A stretch of DNA of 64,000 nucleotides from Chryseobacterium jejuense (GTDB lineage: Bacteria; Bacteroidota; Bacteroidia; Flavobacteriales; Weeksellaceae): assembly GCF_900100075.1 (NCBI RefSeq), contig NZ_FNEG01000001.1:186001-250000 (forward strand). Direction: 5' to 3'. The notes beneath the pieces were generated by a model that was not told the origin of the DNA, did no database searches, and saw only the letters and a program-made list of their open reading frames with translations. The position numbers and the translations under genes were made by a program. Within the stretch, counting starts at the first letter, position 1, and each line of letters starts with the position of its first letter. Shown here piece by piece: positions 1 to 8,456 of the stretch.

Positions 1-75
1 AGACGTCAAAAAAATAATAGTAGGATAGATTCGGGAAGAAATAGAATTATAAACGCTGTTTTTCACTGTATCATA

Positions 76-453
76 ATGAATTTTACAATAAAAATAATAC
101 CCTTTTCTATGCTGATCAGCATGGTTACTAATGCTCAGGAAATAAAGATTTGGGACAAGACCTTAAAGACCAATATCATTGCTCATCAGAAAGTAACTGA
201 TGACAGCACTTTTTTATCAATAGACAGGAAAGAAAATAAATGGCTGGGTAAAAACCTAAATATAAAAACAGTCAATTACTGGAGTCATGCTCCAGTAGAA
301 GTTACTTCAGATTGTTGCAGAAAAAATACTATGATTATCAAACGAACCTTCCTTGGAAATAATATTGTTGGTGATAAACTTTATTTCAAGAAAAATAAAG
401 GGAAATATTACTTCAATGCTCTTAAGGAATTTGAACAAAAAGCTGAACAATAA
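76..453 (+). CDS. Secreted protein of unknown function
   Basis: A 125-residue protein I do not recognise. The first ~20 residues form a signal peptide (hydrophobic stretch ending in TNAQ, a plausible signal peptidase I site), so export to the periplasm or surface is likely. The rest is lysine-rich and polar, with a CC pair near residue 80. It is followed at close range by two other small genes on the same strand, both broken, so it may belong to a decaying cluster of small secreted or immunity-like genes. No domain is assigned. Confidence 0.55.
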   Translation: MNFTIKIIPFSMLISMVTNAQEIKIWDKTLKTNIIAHQKVTDDSTFLSIDRKENKWLGKNLNIKTVNYWSHAPVEVTSDCCRKNTMIIKRTFLGNNIVGDKLYFKKNKGKYYFNALKEFEQKAEQ

Positions 454-479
454 AAGTGTATGGGAATAAAGCTGAAATC

Positions 480-1051
480 ATGAAAAAAGTTATCGTATTA
501 TGCTTATTGATGCTGCCTTTTATAATCTTTTCTCAATCTGAAAAGAAGCTTCCGGTTATTCCTATATCCAAATGGTATAAGCTTGGTTTCAAAACCTATG
601 ATAAAGAATTTAAAATGTACCAGAACCCTTTTATTTTAAATGGTCATAAAAAATATACAATAGAAGGATATGGAAGTATGAATTATTCTGATGGAAAATT
701 GCTCGGAATTTCTCCCAATAACAGATATATTGTGCTGGATCATATTTCAAAAGGATATGTAGAGGATGGAGTAAATAAACAATTGTATGAAAACTATTTG
801 TGTGTCATTGTAGATGTTCATAAAAAGGAAGTTGTTATGAATATGCAAAGCGATTGTAGCGGAGAATGGAATAAAAACAATCAATGGATGAGCAGTGGCA
901 AAGCTGTGTTTCCGTAAAGAATATAGGTGTTTTTAATTCATTTAAATTTGAATTTGTAACCAGTGAAGAGATCTGTTATGATTTCAAACAAAATAAGTAC
1001 TTTTACCTTGCTCTGATTGAAAGATTGGAGAGGTTAATGGCTAACTGCTAA
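480..1051 (+). pseudogene. Frameshifted gene for a secreted unknown protein
   Basis: The reading frame starts best at the ATG at 480 (MKKVIVLCLL..., a signal peptide ending near FSQS) and stops at 917. The next reading frame is open straight on from about 880 to the stop at 1049-1051 and reads as ordinary protein (VKNIGVFNSF... ending ERLMANC). The two halves join if one base has been lost near 905-914 (TTTCCG). The restored product would be about 190 residues. Function unknown. A sequencing error cannot be excluded, but the next gene is also interrupted, which favours real decay. Confidence 0.6.
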
Positions 1052-1078
1052 AAACGAGATTAAACGATTTACCAGATC

Positions 1079-1702
1079 ATGAAAAGCTATATTGATATTG
1101 AAACAATACCCAATTGTAAAATTGAAGAGGATAAATTTGAATGGGGCGAACCCTACGATATACATACCCCAATTTTTATTTTTAAAAAATTTTCAACCTC
1201 AAAATTAGAAAATTCAATCATTCTGTTTGGAGAAAATAATTTTAAACAGCAATTATTATCCCTGTATAATGTCATTATTAATCATGAAGAGTCTGAAAAA
1301 CTTGAAAACTACACAGGAGATGAATTTGATAGAAAAGCAATACTAGAGCTCATTAATTCTTTTATCAAAAAAAATGAAAGTTTAATCGCCCCATGGGAAA
1401 AATATCATATTGGATTGGCAGAATATGATTATGTAAGCTATAGTGAAAGGCAGACGCAGGAAAGTTTATGCTATGTTAAAATACAATAAGTAATTCCCAT
1501 TGGAACAAAATCTAGAGAAGAAGGTTTGGAGATTGTAAAATCTACCGTACTGAAACTGAATAATCTCAATGAAAAGTGTGATTATTCTTTAATAGAAACT
1601 AATGAAAGGGAACAGATTGCTGAAATAATAATTTTAGCAGGATATGAAATGGGATATAATGCTTCTGATGAAGATGGTACAGAAGAATGGAGAGAGTGGT
1701 AA
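1079..1702 (+). pseudogene. Gene of unknown function with an in-frame stop
   Basis: An ATG at 1079 opens a 136-codon frame ending at TAA 1487-1489. The very same frame then stays open for another 70 codons to TAA 1700-1702 (VIPIGTKSREEGLEIVK... ending TEEWREW). This suggests one protein of about 207 residues cut by a nonsense codon. The composition is acidic with no signal peptide and no recognised domain. It could be an immunity-type cytosolic protein, but that is only a guess from size and from neighbouring small genes. Two overlapping-function genes are a less likely reading. Confidence 0.6.
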
Positions 1703-1729
1703 ACATGAATTGAAACAGTATTAATAAAA

Positions 1730-1758
1730 AAATAGAGTATGATTTACATGCTCTATTT
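1730..1758 (+). terminator. Rho-independent terminator
   Basis: Stem AAATAGAG/CTCTATTT, extended by TATG/CATG pairing, is followed by a T run. It closes the broken-gene cluster. The rest of the gap to 2006 is AT-rich; apart from a short GGAG...CTCC pairing near 1945-1960 I see nothing in it. Confidence 0.7.
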
Positions 1759-2006
1759 TTTTTAATAGAAATCACTCTAAATAGATCTCTTCCCGAATGC
1801 CCACAAATATTTTGGTATGATGACAAACCAATAATATTTAATCTAAAGTTTATTTCTAAGCTTAATTTTAATTTATATATTGCGCTCCGATTTTATATAA
1901 TATGGAAAATACTTAACTAAAATTTAAAGAATAAAGAAGTTAAAGGAGAAATAACCCTCCTAGTGTTAATTTTATTTTCCAAATTCAATTCCTTCTTTTA
2001 TTATTT

Positions 2007-3959
2007 ATGTATAAAACTAAACTACTAGCCGTAATCACATTTTTATTTTTTATTTTTTCAAATGCTTATGCTCAGGATAGAACTATTGATTCCTTGAAAA
2101 AAGAAATATTAAATCCCAAAATACATGATACCCTCAAGCTATCGAAAATAGCAAATTTGATCGATCAAATACCTTCAAATAGCCATACATCCGATGTATT
2201 GACAGAGATGATGGGGGAAATTGCTTCCAAAAATTTAAAAAAGACCAACAGTAAGGATTTACAAAAGAAATACACCCAGTATTTAGCAATTTATTATGGT
2301 AACTTATCTTCAATGTATGAAGCAAAAAGAGATGTTGTAAAAACATTAGAATATGCTGATAAAAGTATAGCTCTTTTCAAATCAACCGAAGATTACTATG
2401 AAATGAATTATACCATTGTAAATAAGGGCATATTCTATTCTCACATCAATGAATATGAAAAAGCAATATCATGTTTATTTACTGCACTGAAATATTTTGA
2501 GAAAAATAAAAAGGAAAATCAGGAAGGAATTTCTTATGTGAATTCTGTGATAGGTACAGTTTATATTGATCAGGGAGAATATCTGAAAGCTATTGAATTC
2601 TTTAAAAAAACGATTAAGTATTTTGAAAATAGGAAAGATCCGAATGGTAATGAAAAATATACTTTAGGGATGGTATATATCAATTGTGGATCTTCCTATT
2701 TATTATTAAAAAAATACCCTGAAGCAGTTTCTTATTTCAACAAAGCTCTTGCCCTTTCGCAAGAACTTGGAGATTATGCTACTACCAGTGTTATTCTGAA
2801 TAAATTAGCACAGGTAAAGATGGAGGAAAAAGAATTTGAAGAATCAGATTCACTTTTAAGAAAAGCGCTGGAAACAGATCCTGGAGAACTGTCTAAAGCC
2901 AATACTTATATCAATTTAGGAGATTTATATTATCGGAAAAAAGAATTCATCAAGTCCGAATCTTTTTTGGAAGAAGGATTTTCAATAAGTAAAAAAATTA
3001 ACAATCTGCAACTGCAGGAAAAATCCTCAAACCTGTTATTTAAAGTTTACAAAGAAAATAATAATTTTAAAAAAGCACTGGAGGTATATGAATTTCAGAA
3101 TAAGCTACAGGACTCCAGTAATGTTGAAGCTTCTAAAAATGCACTGGCACAACAGCAAATTAAATATGATTTTCAAAAAAAACAATTAAACCTGGAATTA
3201 AATGCCGAAAAGAAAACAGCAGCTAAAAATAACTGGCTGATTGCACTTTCCGGAGTATTGTTATTAGTAGTATTGGGCGGATATTTCTATTATAGGAATA
3301 ACAAACAGAAGCAAAAAATTACCATTCTTGAAAAAGACAGAATAAAACAGAAGCTTTTGCTTTCTCAAATGAATCCGCATTTTATTTTCAACTCGATAGA
3401 TAATATTCAGAGTCTTATTATCAACGGAAAAGAAAACGTTGCAGTATCCTATTTGAATAGTTTTTCTAAATTAACAAGGCAAATTCTGGAAAATTCTAAT
3501 GAGAATTATATCTCGCTGCAAGAGGAAATTGATATGGTTGAAAATTACTTATCCATACAGCAGCTTCTTTATAATGACAGGTTTAATTACAGTATTAATA
3601 TTGCAAATATATCGGATACAGAATCCTATTTTATACCCCCCATGTTAACACAGCCGTTTATAGAAAACGCCATTAAACATGGGATTAGAAATAAGGATGA
3701 AAAGGGAATGATCGAAATTGCTTTTTCTTTCAGCCAAGAGAAATTATTCTTTGAAATAATGGATAACGGTTTAGGGTTCAATGCTGAGAAGAAACAATCT
3801 GGTCATAAATCAATGGCTATGAAAATCACCAAAGAAAGATTACTGAACTATACCCAAAATAAAAACTTTGAAGTACGATCAGAAAATAAAGTTGATGCAG
3901 AAGGCAACATACAAGGTGCCAACATTATATTTGAAATACCCTACATTCACGAAAACTAA
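2007..3959 (+). CDS. TPR-containing LytS/YehU-type sensor histidine kinase
   Basis: A 650-residue membrane sensor. Order: signal peptide (residues 1-23, ending AYAQ), tetratricopeptide-type helical repeats (about 60-380, periplasmic), one membrane helix (about 407-428), a short coiled coil, then a His_kinase (PF06580) domain with MNPHFIFNS around His458 and an HATPase N-box (PFIENAIKHG) near 550-565. It probably autophosphorylates and passes phosphate to the LytTR regulator encoded 6 bases downstream. This periplasmic-TPR plus LytS layout is common in Flavobacteriia. The signal sensed is unknown. Confidence 0.93.
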   Translation: MYKTKLLAVITFLFFIFSNAYAQDRTIDSLKKEILNPKIHDTLKLSKIANLIDQIPSNSHTSDVLTEMMGEIASKNLKKTNSKDLQKKYTQYLAIYYGNLSSMYEAKRDVVKTLEYADKSIALFKSTEDYYEMNYTIVNKGIFYSHINEYEKAISCLFTALKYFEKNKKENQEGISYVNSVIGTVYIDQGEYLKAIEFFKKTIKYFENRKDPNGNEKYTLGMVYINCGSSYLLLKKYPEAVSYFNKALALSQELGDYATTSVILNKLAQVKMEEKEFEESDSLLRKALETDPGELSKANTYINLGDLYYRKKEFIKSESFLEEGFSISKKINNLQLQEKSSNLLFKVYKENNNFKKALEVYEFQNKLQDSSNVEASKNALAQQQIKYDFQKKQLNLELNAEKKTAAKNNWLIALSGVLLLVVLGGYFYYRNNKQKQKITILEKDRIKQKLLLSQMNPHFIFNSIDNIQSLIINGKENVAVSYLNSFSKLTRQILENSNENYISLQEEIDMVENYLSIQQLLYNDRFNYSINIANISDTESYFIPPMLTQPFIENAIKHGIRNKDEKGMIEIAFSFSQEKLFFEIMDNGLGFNAEKKQSGHKSMAMKITKERLLNYTQNKNFEVRSENKVDAEGNIQGANIIFEIPYIHEN

Positions 3960-3965
3960 GATACC

Positions 3966-4730
3966 ATGTTAAGAGCTATCGTAATTGATGATAATCAGGA
4001 AATCAGAAAGAAAAACTGTACTTTGATTAAAGCCAATTGTCCTAATATTACAATAATCGGACAAGCTGATTCTGTAGAATCCGGAGTCGAAATCATCAGA
4101 CAATTATCCCCCGATATTGTTTTTCTTGATATCGAAATGCCAGACGGTACCGGCTTCGACCTACTTCAAAAGCTAAGTCCCATTACCTTTAAAATAATTT
4201 TTATTACAGGATATGAAGATTTTGCTATAAAAGCTTTCCGTTTTTCGGCTATCGACTATTTATTAAAGCCATTAAATGCCAATGAACTGGTGGAAGCTGT
4301 AAAAAAAGCTGAAGAAATATTGAGCAAAGACATTTTTGATATAAAACTCAATAATTTATTTGCCAATCTTGAACGCCCGAAGAATCTTCAAAATTTAATC
4401 CTCAAAACTGCGGATAAGATATATTCTGTTAATATCCAGGATGTTGTAAACTGTGAGTCAGATAAAAACTATACTACTTTTTATTTCATTAATGCACCTA
4501 AGCTGGTGGTTTCTACCAATTTAAAAGAATATGAAAACCTATTAACTCCATTTAATTTCTTTAGAACACATCAGTCACATTTAATTAATATGGCCTATTT
4601 TGATCATTATATAAAAACGGATGGCGGGAATACGGTGGTGATGAAGAATAAAGTGGCTATTCCGCTTTCGGTACGAAAAAAAGAAGACTTTCTTCTTTTG
4701 TTACAGAATCTTCAGGTTCAAGGATTTTAA
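3966..4730 (+). CDS. LytTR-family response regulator
   Basis: A 254-residue regulator with an N-terminal receiver domain and a C-terminal LytTR DNA-binding domain. Receiver residues are intact: acidic pair D8/D9, phospho-acceptor D55 (FLDIEMPDG), T81 and K101 (LLKPLN). The LytTR part covers about 145-250 (FFRTHQSHLINM). It begins 6 bases after the sensor kinase, so the two are co-transcribed and form a cognate pair. Target genes cannot be told from the sequence. Confidence 0.94.
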   Translation: MLRAIVIDDNQEIRKKNCTLIKANCPNITIIGQADSVESGVEIIRQLSPDIVFLDIEMPDGTGFDLLQKLSPITFKIIFITGYEDFAIKAFRFSAIDYLLKPLNANELVEAVKKAEEILSKDIFDIKLNNLFANLERPKNLQNLILKTADKIYSVNIQDVVNCESDKNYTTFYFINAPKLVVSTNLKEYENLLTPFNFFRTHQSHLINMAYFDHYIKTDGGNTVVMKNKVAIPLSVRKKEDFLLLLQNLQVQGF

Positions 4731-4765
4731 ACAGATTTATTTAAAAAGCTAACGAATTTATTCTC

Positions 4766-4795
4766 AATTCCGGCAAATGTTCATTTGTCGGAATT
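4766..4795 (+). terminator. Hairpin after the two-component operon
   Basis: Stem AATTCCGGCAAAT/ATTTGTCGGAATT with one G-U pair, 36 bases past the regulator stop. The downstream T-rich stretch is weak, so termination may be partial. Confidence 0.5.
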
Positions 4796-4907
4796 ATCAT
4801 GATGTTTTGTTTTATTATTGCACTGTGAATGTGGGAAAATAGCAAGCATAGAAGTAATAGATCTTTAATTGCTAAGTTCCTGAGAAAAAACAAAAACTAA
4901 TAACCCT

Positions 4908-4946
4908 ATCCCAGGCTCTGATTGTACGGAGTTTGGGATTTTTTTT
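4908..4946 (+). terminator. Second terminator before the membrane-protein gene
   Basis: Stem ATCCCA(GGCTC)/(GAGTT)TGGGAT followed by a run of eight T. Between 4796 and 4908 I see no gene; the remaining sequence up to 5097 (AT-rich, ends in an A-rich start context) presumably carries the promoter of the next gene. Confidence 0.65.
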
Positions 4947-5097
4947 ATACAAAACTCAGAAAGTATACGAATTTCCTCCAAATCCCTACGAATATTCATT
5001 TACCAAAACCCGAGAAAGCTTTTATTCTATTTTTGAAACCAATTGTAGAAAAACATTATATAACGATTAACCATATTTAAAATTAAACAACAAATTT

Positions 5098-5616
5098 ATG
5101 AGAGTAATAACTTTAATTTTCATGATTTTAGCCTTTATGATAGGCGGTGCATGTGCAGGAGTTCTTTTTAAAAACATTGAAAATAGAATGGATGGAAATG
5201 ATTACAGTGTAGTAGAAAAGGCTCAAAAACAAATTGATGAATTGAAACAGGCAGGAATTGATGTTACAAAAATTGATGATCCTCAGGCAAAAGCTAGCTT
5301 AGAACTTTTAGAAAAAGTACCACCAAAATGGAAAGTAGACTATGCTGGACCTTTAGGTATGCTTGTCGCATTTTTAGCATTTGTAATGGTAATCGTTGCC
5401 TTTATGAAAAAGGAATTCATAATCAAACTAAGCATTATAGTAGGTATTTTGGGACTTCTTCTCTGGATTATCTCACCAGATATACCAGGAGGAAAATATT
5501 CGGGAATTAATCCTAAAACCTTATCTCTAATCGCATTTGTGGGAATAGCAATTTCTTCAGTTTGTGCCTTTATGAGCTACAAATTATACCTTAAAAAAAC
5601 AATAGTTATAGCATAA
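5098..5616 (+). CDS. Four-helix membrane protein of unknown function
   Basis: A 172-residue protein with four predicted membrane helices: residues 3-23, about 86-104, 110-126 and 142-162. A charged segment of about 60 residues (coiled-coil-like, NYSV..AQKQIDELKQ) lies between helix 1 and helix 2. I do not recognise the family. The gene is 16 bases upstream of a secreted-protein gene on the same strand, so the two are probably one operon and may work together at the envelope. Confidence 0.7.
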   Translation: MRVITLIFMILAFMIGGACAGVLFKNIENRMDGNDYSVVEKAQKQIDELKQAGIDVTKIDDPQAKASLELLEKVPPKWKVDYAGPLGMLVAFLAFVMVIVAFMKKEFIIKLSIIVGILGLLLWIISPDIPGGKYSGINPKTLSLIAFVGIAISSVCAFMSYKLYLKKTIVIA

Positions 5617-5632
5617 TTTTAAATTAATATCC

Positions 5633-6643
5633 ATGAAAAAAGTAATTCTATTATTTTGTATTGCGTTTGCGGTAAATAGTCAAGCACAATTTTTAGATAA
5701 ATTAAAGGAAAAAGTGGGCGGTAAAAGCAAATTACAGCTTTTCCCCGAAGAGAAATTAGATTTTCCTCAATATCAGAACAATATTGGGAAAGTTTGTTTT
5801 TCTAATGAAGAATTTGAGCGTACATTGCCTGAAAACAAATACATAAAAACATATAATTTTGGTGATAAATTGTCTATGAGAGCTTGGTTTGCCAATTCTC
5901 CATCAAATAGTATGCTGTTGCAGTTAGAACAAAGTGGTGTAAAACCGCGTGAAATAAACGATAACAGAAACGCATTCGAATATCAGGGTAAAATTCTTTT
6001 TGTTCTTTACCTTGACGGACAAAAAGTAACCAACACTAGTTATGCTTCTGATTTCAAAAAATCAGATATTTCGGGACTGGCTACCCACAGAGCTGAGTTT
6101 AATGACGGTACAGACGATCTTTATTTTGGAGAAACTTTAATGACTGATCTGAAAAGAAAACAAGATCTGTTAACTCCGGGAACTCACAAATTAAAAATTG
6201 AAGTTATACCGATCAAAATGGCAGGCTTAGGTAGTGATTTTCCATACAAACCTATTGCAGTAGGTGAAATTGATATGATTGTTAAGAACAACGCCGTTGA
6301 CAAAAACGATCCTCAAGCTTGTCTTCCGGCTGCAAAAATGAACGATAAGGCTTTGCAGGCTAAGATAATTACAGCTTACAAAAACAGAAACTTTGGAGAT
6401 ACCCCAAAAGACGTTCGCATTACTTCTGATCGTTGGTATATCAAGAAAAATGAATACTCAGGAATGCCTATTCGTAGAACTGTTAGTGCAACAGTAGGTA
6501 AAACTAAAAACGGGAAATGTTATTTCGACGAATATAGTTTCTCTCAGGATTATGATGGTACACAATATCAGAACGAAGTTTATCTTCTGGGAGAAGGAAT
6601 TGGAACTATGCGTGAGATAAGCTGCAAATGTCTTACTCCGTAA
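5633..6643 (+). CDS. Exported protein of unknown function
   Basis: A 336-residue protein with a clear signal peptide (residues 1-19, ending SQAQ). The mature part has no recognised domain; a short KLKEKVGGKSK segment follows the signal, and the C-terminal half is rich in aromatic residues and beta-like stretches (RRTVSATVGKT, KCYFDEYSFS). Three cysteines near the end (ISCKC) could form disulfides. It follows the four-helix membrane protein gene by 16 bases, suggesting a shared transcript. Confidence 0.7.
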   Translation: MKKVILLFCIAFAVNSQAQFLDKLKEKVGGKSKLQLFPEEKLDFPQYQNNIGKVCFSNEEFERTLPENKYIKTYNFGDKLSMRAWFANSPSNSMLLQLEQSGVKPREINDNRNAFEYQGKILFVLYLDGQKVTNTSYASDFKKSDISGLATHRAEFNDGTDDLYFGETLMTDLKRKQDLLTPGTHKLKIEVIPIKMAGLGSDFPYKPIAVGEIDMIVKNNAVDKNDPQACLPAAKMNDKALQAKIITAYKNRNFGDTPKDVRITSDRWYIKKNEYSGMPIRRTVSATVGKTKNGKCYFDEYSFSQDYDGTQYQNEVYLLGEGIGTMREISCKCLTP

Positions 6644-6664
6644 TCTGCCAAAGGAAGTGATAGA

Positions 6665-6735
6665 AGTACAATAAGAAAGAATGTATAGCGTGTAATTATT
6701 TATTACATAAGCAAATGAATTTTTCTTATTGTGCT
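6665..6735 (+). terminator. Long-stem terminator
   Basis: AGTACAATAAGAAA (6665-6678) pairs with TTTCTTATTGTGCT (6722-6735) with one G-U pair. An inner TGTAAT/ATTACA stem lies between them, and T residues follow. Ends the preceding operon. Confidence 0.6.
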
Positions 6736-6835
6736 TTTTATAAAGGTTATTTTATTCTTCTAAATAGCTACATTCTGATTTACAATGACTATATGAAGAT
6801 TAATGATACCATTTCAATGTAATGAATGTTAAAAT

Positions 6836-6880
6836 AAAATTGAGCGGAATCCGAAAGTTTAAAGAGTAGGAACTATAACA
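6836..6880 (+). promoter_or_regulatory. Conserved leader of a GG-peptide gene
   Basis: This stretch (GAGCGGAATCCGAAAG...AAAGAGTAGG...ATAAC) has a clear counterpart at 28084-28128, before another GG-leader peptide gene. The shared core GAGTAGG lies 22 bases before the ATG here and 25 bases before it there. It is either a promoter or a 5' UTR control element; inference from two copies. Confidence 0.45.
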
Positions 6881-6892
6881 AAGCCAATTATT

Positions 6893-7081
6893 ATGAAAAA
6901 TTCAAAAAAGCTTTCAAGAGAAAATCTGAAAAATGTACAGGGAGGATACACTCCTGAATGGGTAGCAAGCATGTATTCTTTTGGATGTCAGCTAAATCCG
7001 GGACCTGGTTTAACCTATATATCTGTTCCCGGTTGTCCAGGTGTTAAACGATATTGTATGATGGAATTAAACGAGGATTAA
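6893..7081 (+). CDS. GG-leader bacteriocin-like peptide
   Basis: A 62-residue precursor. The N-terminus (MKNSKKLSRENLKNVQGG) is a typical Bacteroidetes double-glycine leader; cleavage after GG18 would free a core of 44 residues with three cysteines (FGCQLNPGPG, VPGCPG, RYC). Such genes are common in Chryseobacterium and usually auto-named bacteriocin-like protein. Activity is unproven, and no peptidase-containing exporter or modifying enzyme is encoded in the window. It has a conserved leader shared with the peptide gene at 28.1 kb. Confidence 0.75.
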   Translation: MKNSKKLSRENLKNVQGGYTPEWVASMYSFGCQLNPGPGLTYISVPGCPGVKRYCMMELNED

Positions 7082-7113
7082 AATGGGATATAAGTGTCTC
7101 TGGATAAAATCAA

Positions 7114-7147
7114 AGACCTCTGAAAATCAAATGATTTCAGGGGTCTT
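7114..7147 (+). terminator. Terminator, copy of the one at 23.7 kb
   Basis: Stem GACCTCTGAAA/TTTCAGGGGTC then TTTT. The 25 bases starting ACCTCTGAAAATC at 7116 are identical and in the same orientation at 23672, on the far side of the defence island. May be an ordinary reused terminator or a trace of recombination. Confidence 0.75.
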
Positions 7148-7217
7148 TTCATTTGAGATAATTTCTATTTCTATAAAAATAAAGATATTTCCTCTTTTAT
7201 AATAGTGAATTATATTG

Positions 7218-7241
7218 AAAATGACAGATATCTGTCATTTT
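7218..7241 (+). promoter_or_regulatory. Perfect 24-bp palindrome, likely operator
   Basis: Half-site AAAATGACAGAT is followed directly by its exact reverse complement. It ends 19 bases before the -7 element at 7261, so it covers the -33 region. This is typical for a dimeric repressor or activator site controlling the T9SS cargo gene. Confidence 0.6.
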
Positions 7242-7260
7242 ATGAAAAGCTCATACTAGA

Positions 7261-7268
7261 TAAATTTG
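7261..7268 (+). promoter_or_regulatory. Bacteroidetes -7 element
   Basis: TAAATTTG matches TAnnTTTG exactly, 25 bases before the ATG at 7294. No good -33 TTG is seen; the palindrome at 7218-7241 occupies that place, which suggests activator-dependent or repressor-blocked initiation. Confidence 0.5.
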
Positions 7269-7293
7269 TAGCATAAATAAATACAAAAATGCT

Positions 7294-8127
7294 ATGAAAA
7301 AAATTATTAGAATAGGAATTCTTCTGATTTCCTCTATTGTCTATTCTCAGGTTGGGATTAATACTCAATACCCTAACAGTACTCTGACTGTAAATGGATC
7401 TTATGCAGGAGCATACAAGGCTATAACTACCAATACAGTTCTAACTATCTCTGATCAATTTATAAATGTAGCTGCTGGTACTACTTCCTCAATTACAGTT
7501 ACCTTACCTAATGCGGTGGTAGCAGATGCAGTAAAAGAATCATTTTTGGGGAGAGTGTATCATATTAAAAATACATCTTCTTTTGATGTAACCATTAAGG
7601 GAAGTGGTACACAATTGCTGCAAACGGGACCAACTTCTATTTCAAATACCATTGTTCTCACGTCAGGGCAGGGGGTGACCACACAACTAAAATTTACCAG
7701 AACTCCCGGAACTCTTATATTAGAAATTAACAATGTTCAGGTAGGAACGATACCTTTTAATTCTAATAGTATCACTACAACAATTGAGAATATAGACATT
7801 GCTGGTGACTTTGTTCTGAGAATTGTAAATCCTAATACCGGACAAAGAATAGCAATTGATGATTTATCCTGGACATGTTATTCAACTTTGGCAGTCAATG
7901 AAGTTAATAATAAGAATTCTCAACTTCTAATTTATCCTAATCCCATTCAAAACGGTGAATATTTACATCTTAATAAAACAGTAAAAGAGATTATTATTTA
8001 TAATAGTGATGGCAAAATGATTAAAAAGTCCAATGTTAAGGGGAATTCAGTATTAATTGATAATCTTCCAAAGGGAATATATTTAATTAAGATAGAGGAT
8101 TGTATAAATAAATTTATAGTTAAATAA
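7294..8127 (+). CDS. Type IX secretion system cargo protein
   Basis: A 277-residue secreted protein. A signal peptide (1-18, ending VYSQ) is followed by VGINTQYPNSTL, a start typical of Chryseobacterium surface proteins. The middle is Thr/Ser-rich and beta-like (about 40-190). The last ~70 residues are a type A sorting domain: LLIYPNP at about 208, then EIIIYNSDGK and LPKGIYLIKI, ending in KFIVK. It should be exported by Sec, then carried across the outer membrane by T9SS. The passenger function is unknown. A palindromic operator and a -7 box lie just upstream. Confidence 0.88.
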   Translation: MKKIIRIGILLISSIVYSQVGINTQYPNSTLTVNGSYAGAYKAITTNTVLTISDQFINVAAGTTSSITVTLPNAVVADAVKESFLGRVYHIKNTSSFDVTIKGSGTQLLQTGPTSISNTIVLTSGQGVTTQLKFTRTPGTLILEINNVQVGTIPFNSNSITTTIENIDIAGDFVLRIVNPNTGQRIAIDDLSWTCYSTLAVNEVNNKNSQLLIYPNPIQNGEYLHLNKTVKEIIIYNSDGKMIKKSNVKGNSVLIDNLPKGIYLIKIEDCINKFIVK

Positions 8128-8144
8128 TCTTTTATTGTAAAACA

Positions 8145-8183
8145 AAGAATCCATCTCATAAAATAGTTATGAGATGGATTCTT
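8145..8183 (+). terminator. Strong terminator after the T9SS gene
   Basis: AAGAATCCATCTCATA pairs with TATGAGATGGATTCTT around a short loop, followed by TTTTT. Confidence 0.85.
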
Positions 8184-8218
8184 TTTAATAAGTTAACTGT
8201 AACTTAAAATGAAAAAAT

Positions 8219-8262
8219 TGTTCAGATTTTAGAAATCCTGCTCCTAAGCTGTTCAGATTTTA
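8219..8262. repeat. Two direct copies of TGTTCAGATTTTA
   Basis: The 13-mer occurs at 8219-8231 and 8250-8262, start to start 31 bases. It lies at the left edge of the defence island. No function is known; it could be a protein-binding site or a scar of insertion. Confidence 0.4.
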
Positions 8263-8304
8263 TTTATCCTATTTTTCGTTACAAAAGTAAGCATATCTTT
8301 TTAA

Positions 8305-8454
8305 AAGCAATTTTTGAAAGATTACAAAGAAAATATTCTTAAAAATTTATCTCTAAAAGAGTATCAAAATTTAATGTTTGATCCATTTAAAATGTTTCAT
8401 GAAGAATATATAAAATTTGTCTCAAAAAGAGTTACAAGCTCAATTCTCAAGTAA
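8305..8454 (+). pseudogene. Possible remnant of a coding sequence
   Basis: A 49-codon open stretch without a start codon upstream reads as plausible protein (LKDYKENILKNLSLKEYQ... to VTSSILK, stop 8452-8454). It sits on the plus strand against the end of the minus-strand island. It may be the tail of a gene lost when the island inserted. Chance AT-rich open frame is the alternative. Confidence 0.25.
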
Positions 8455-8456
8455 TA

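Noticed and set aside
1599..1826. Minus-strand open frame of 75 codons
   Set aside because: Lies across the end of a plus-strand gene and its terminator, with a phenylalanine/leucine-rich low-complexity product; an AT-rich shadow.
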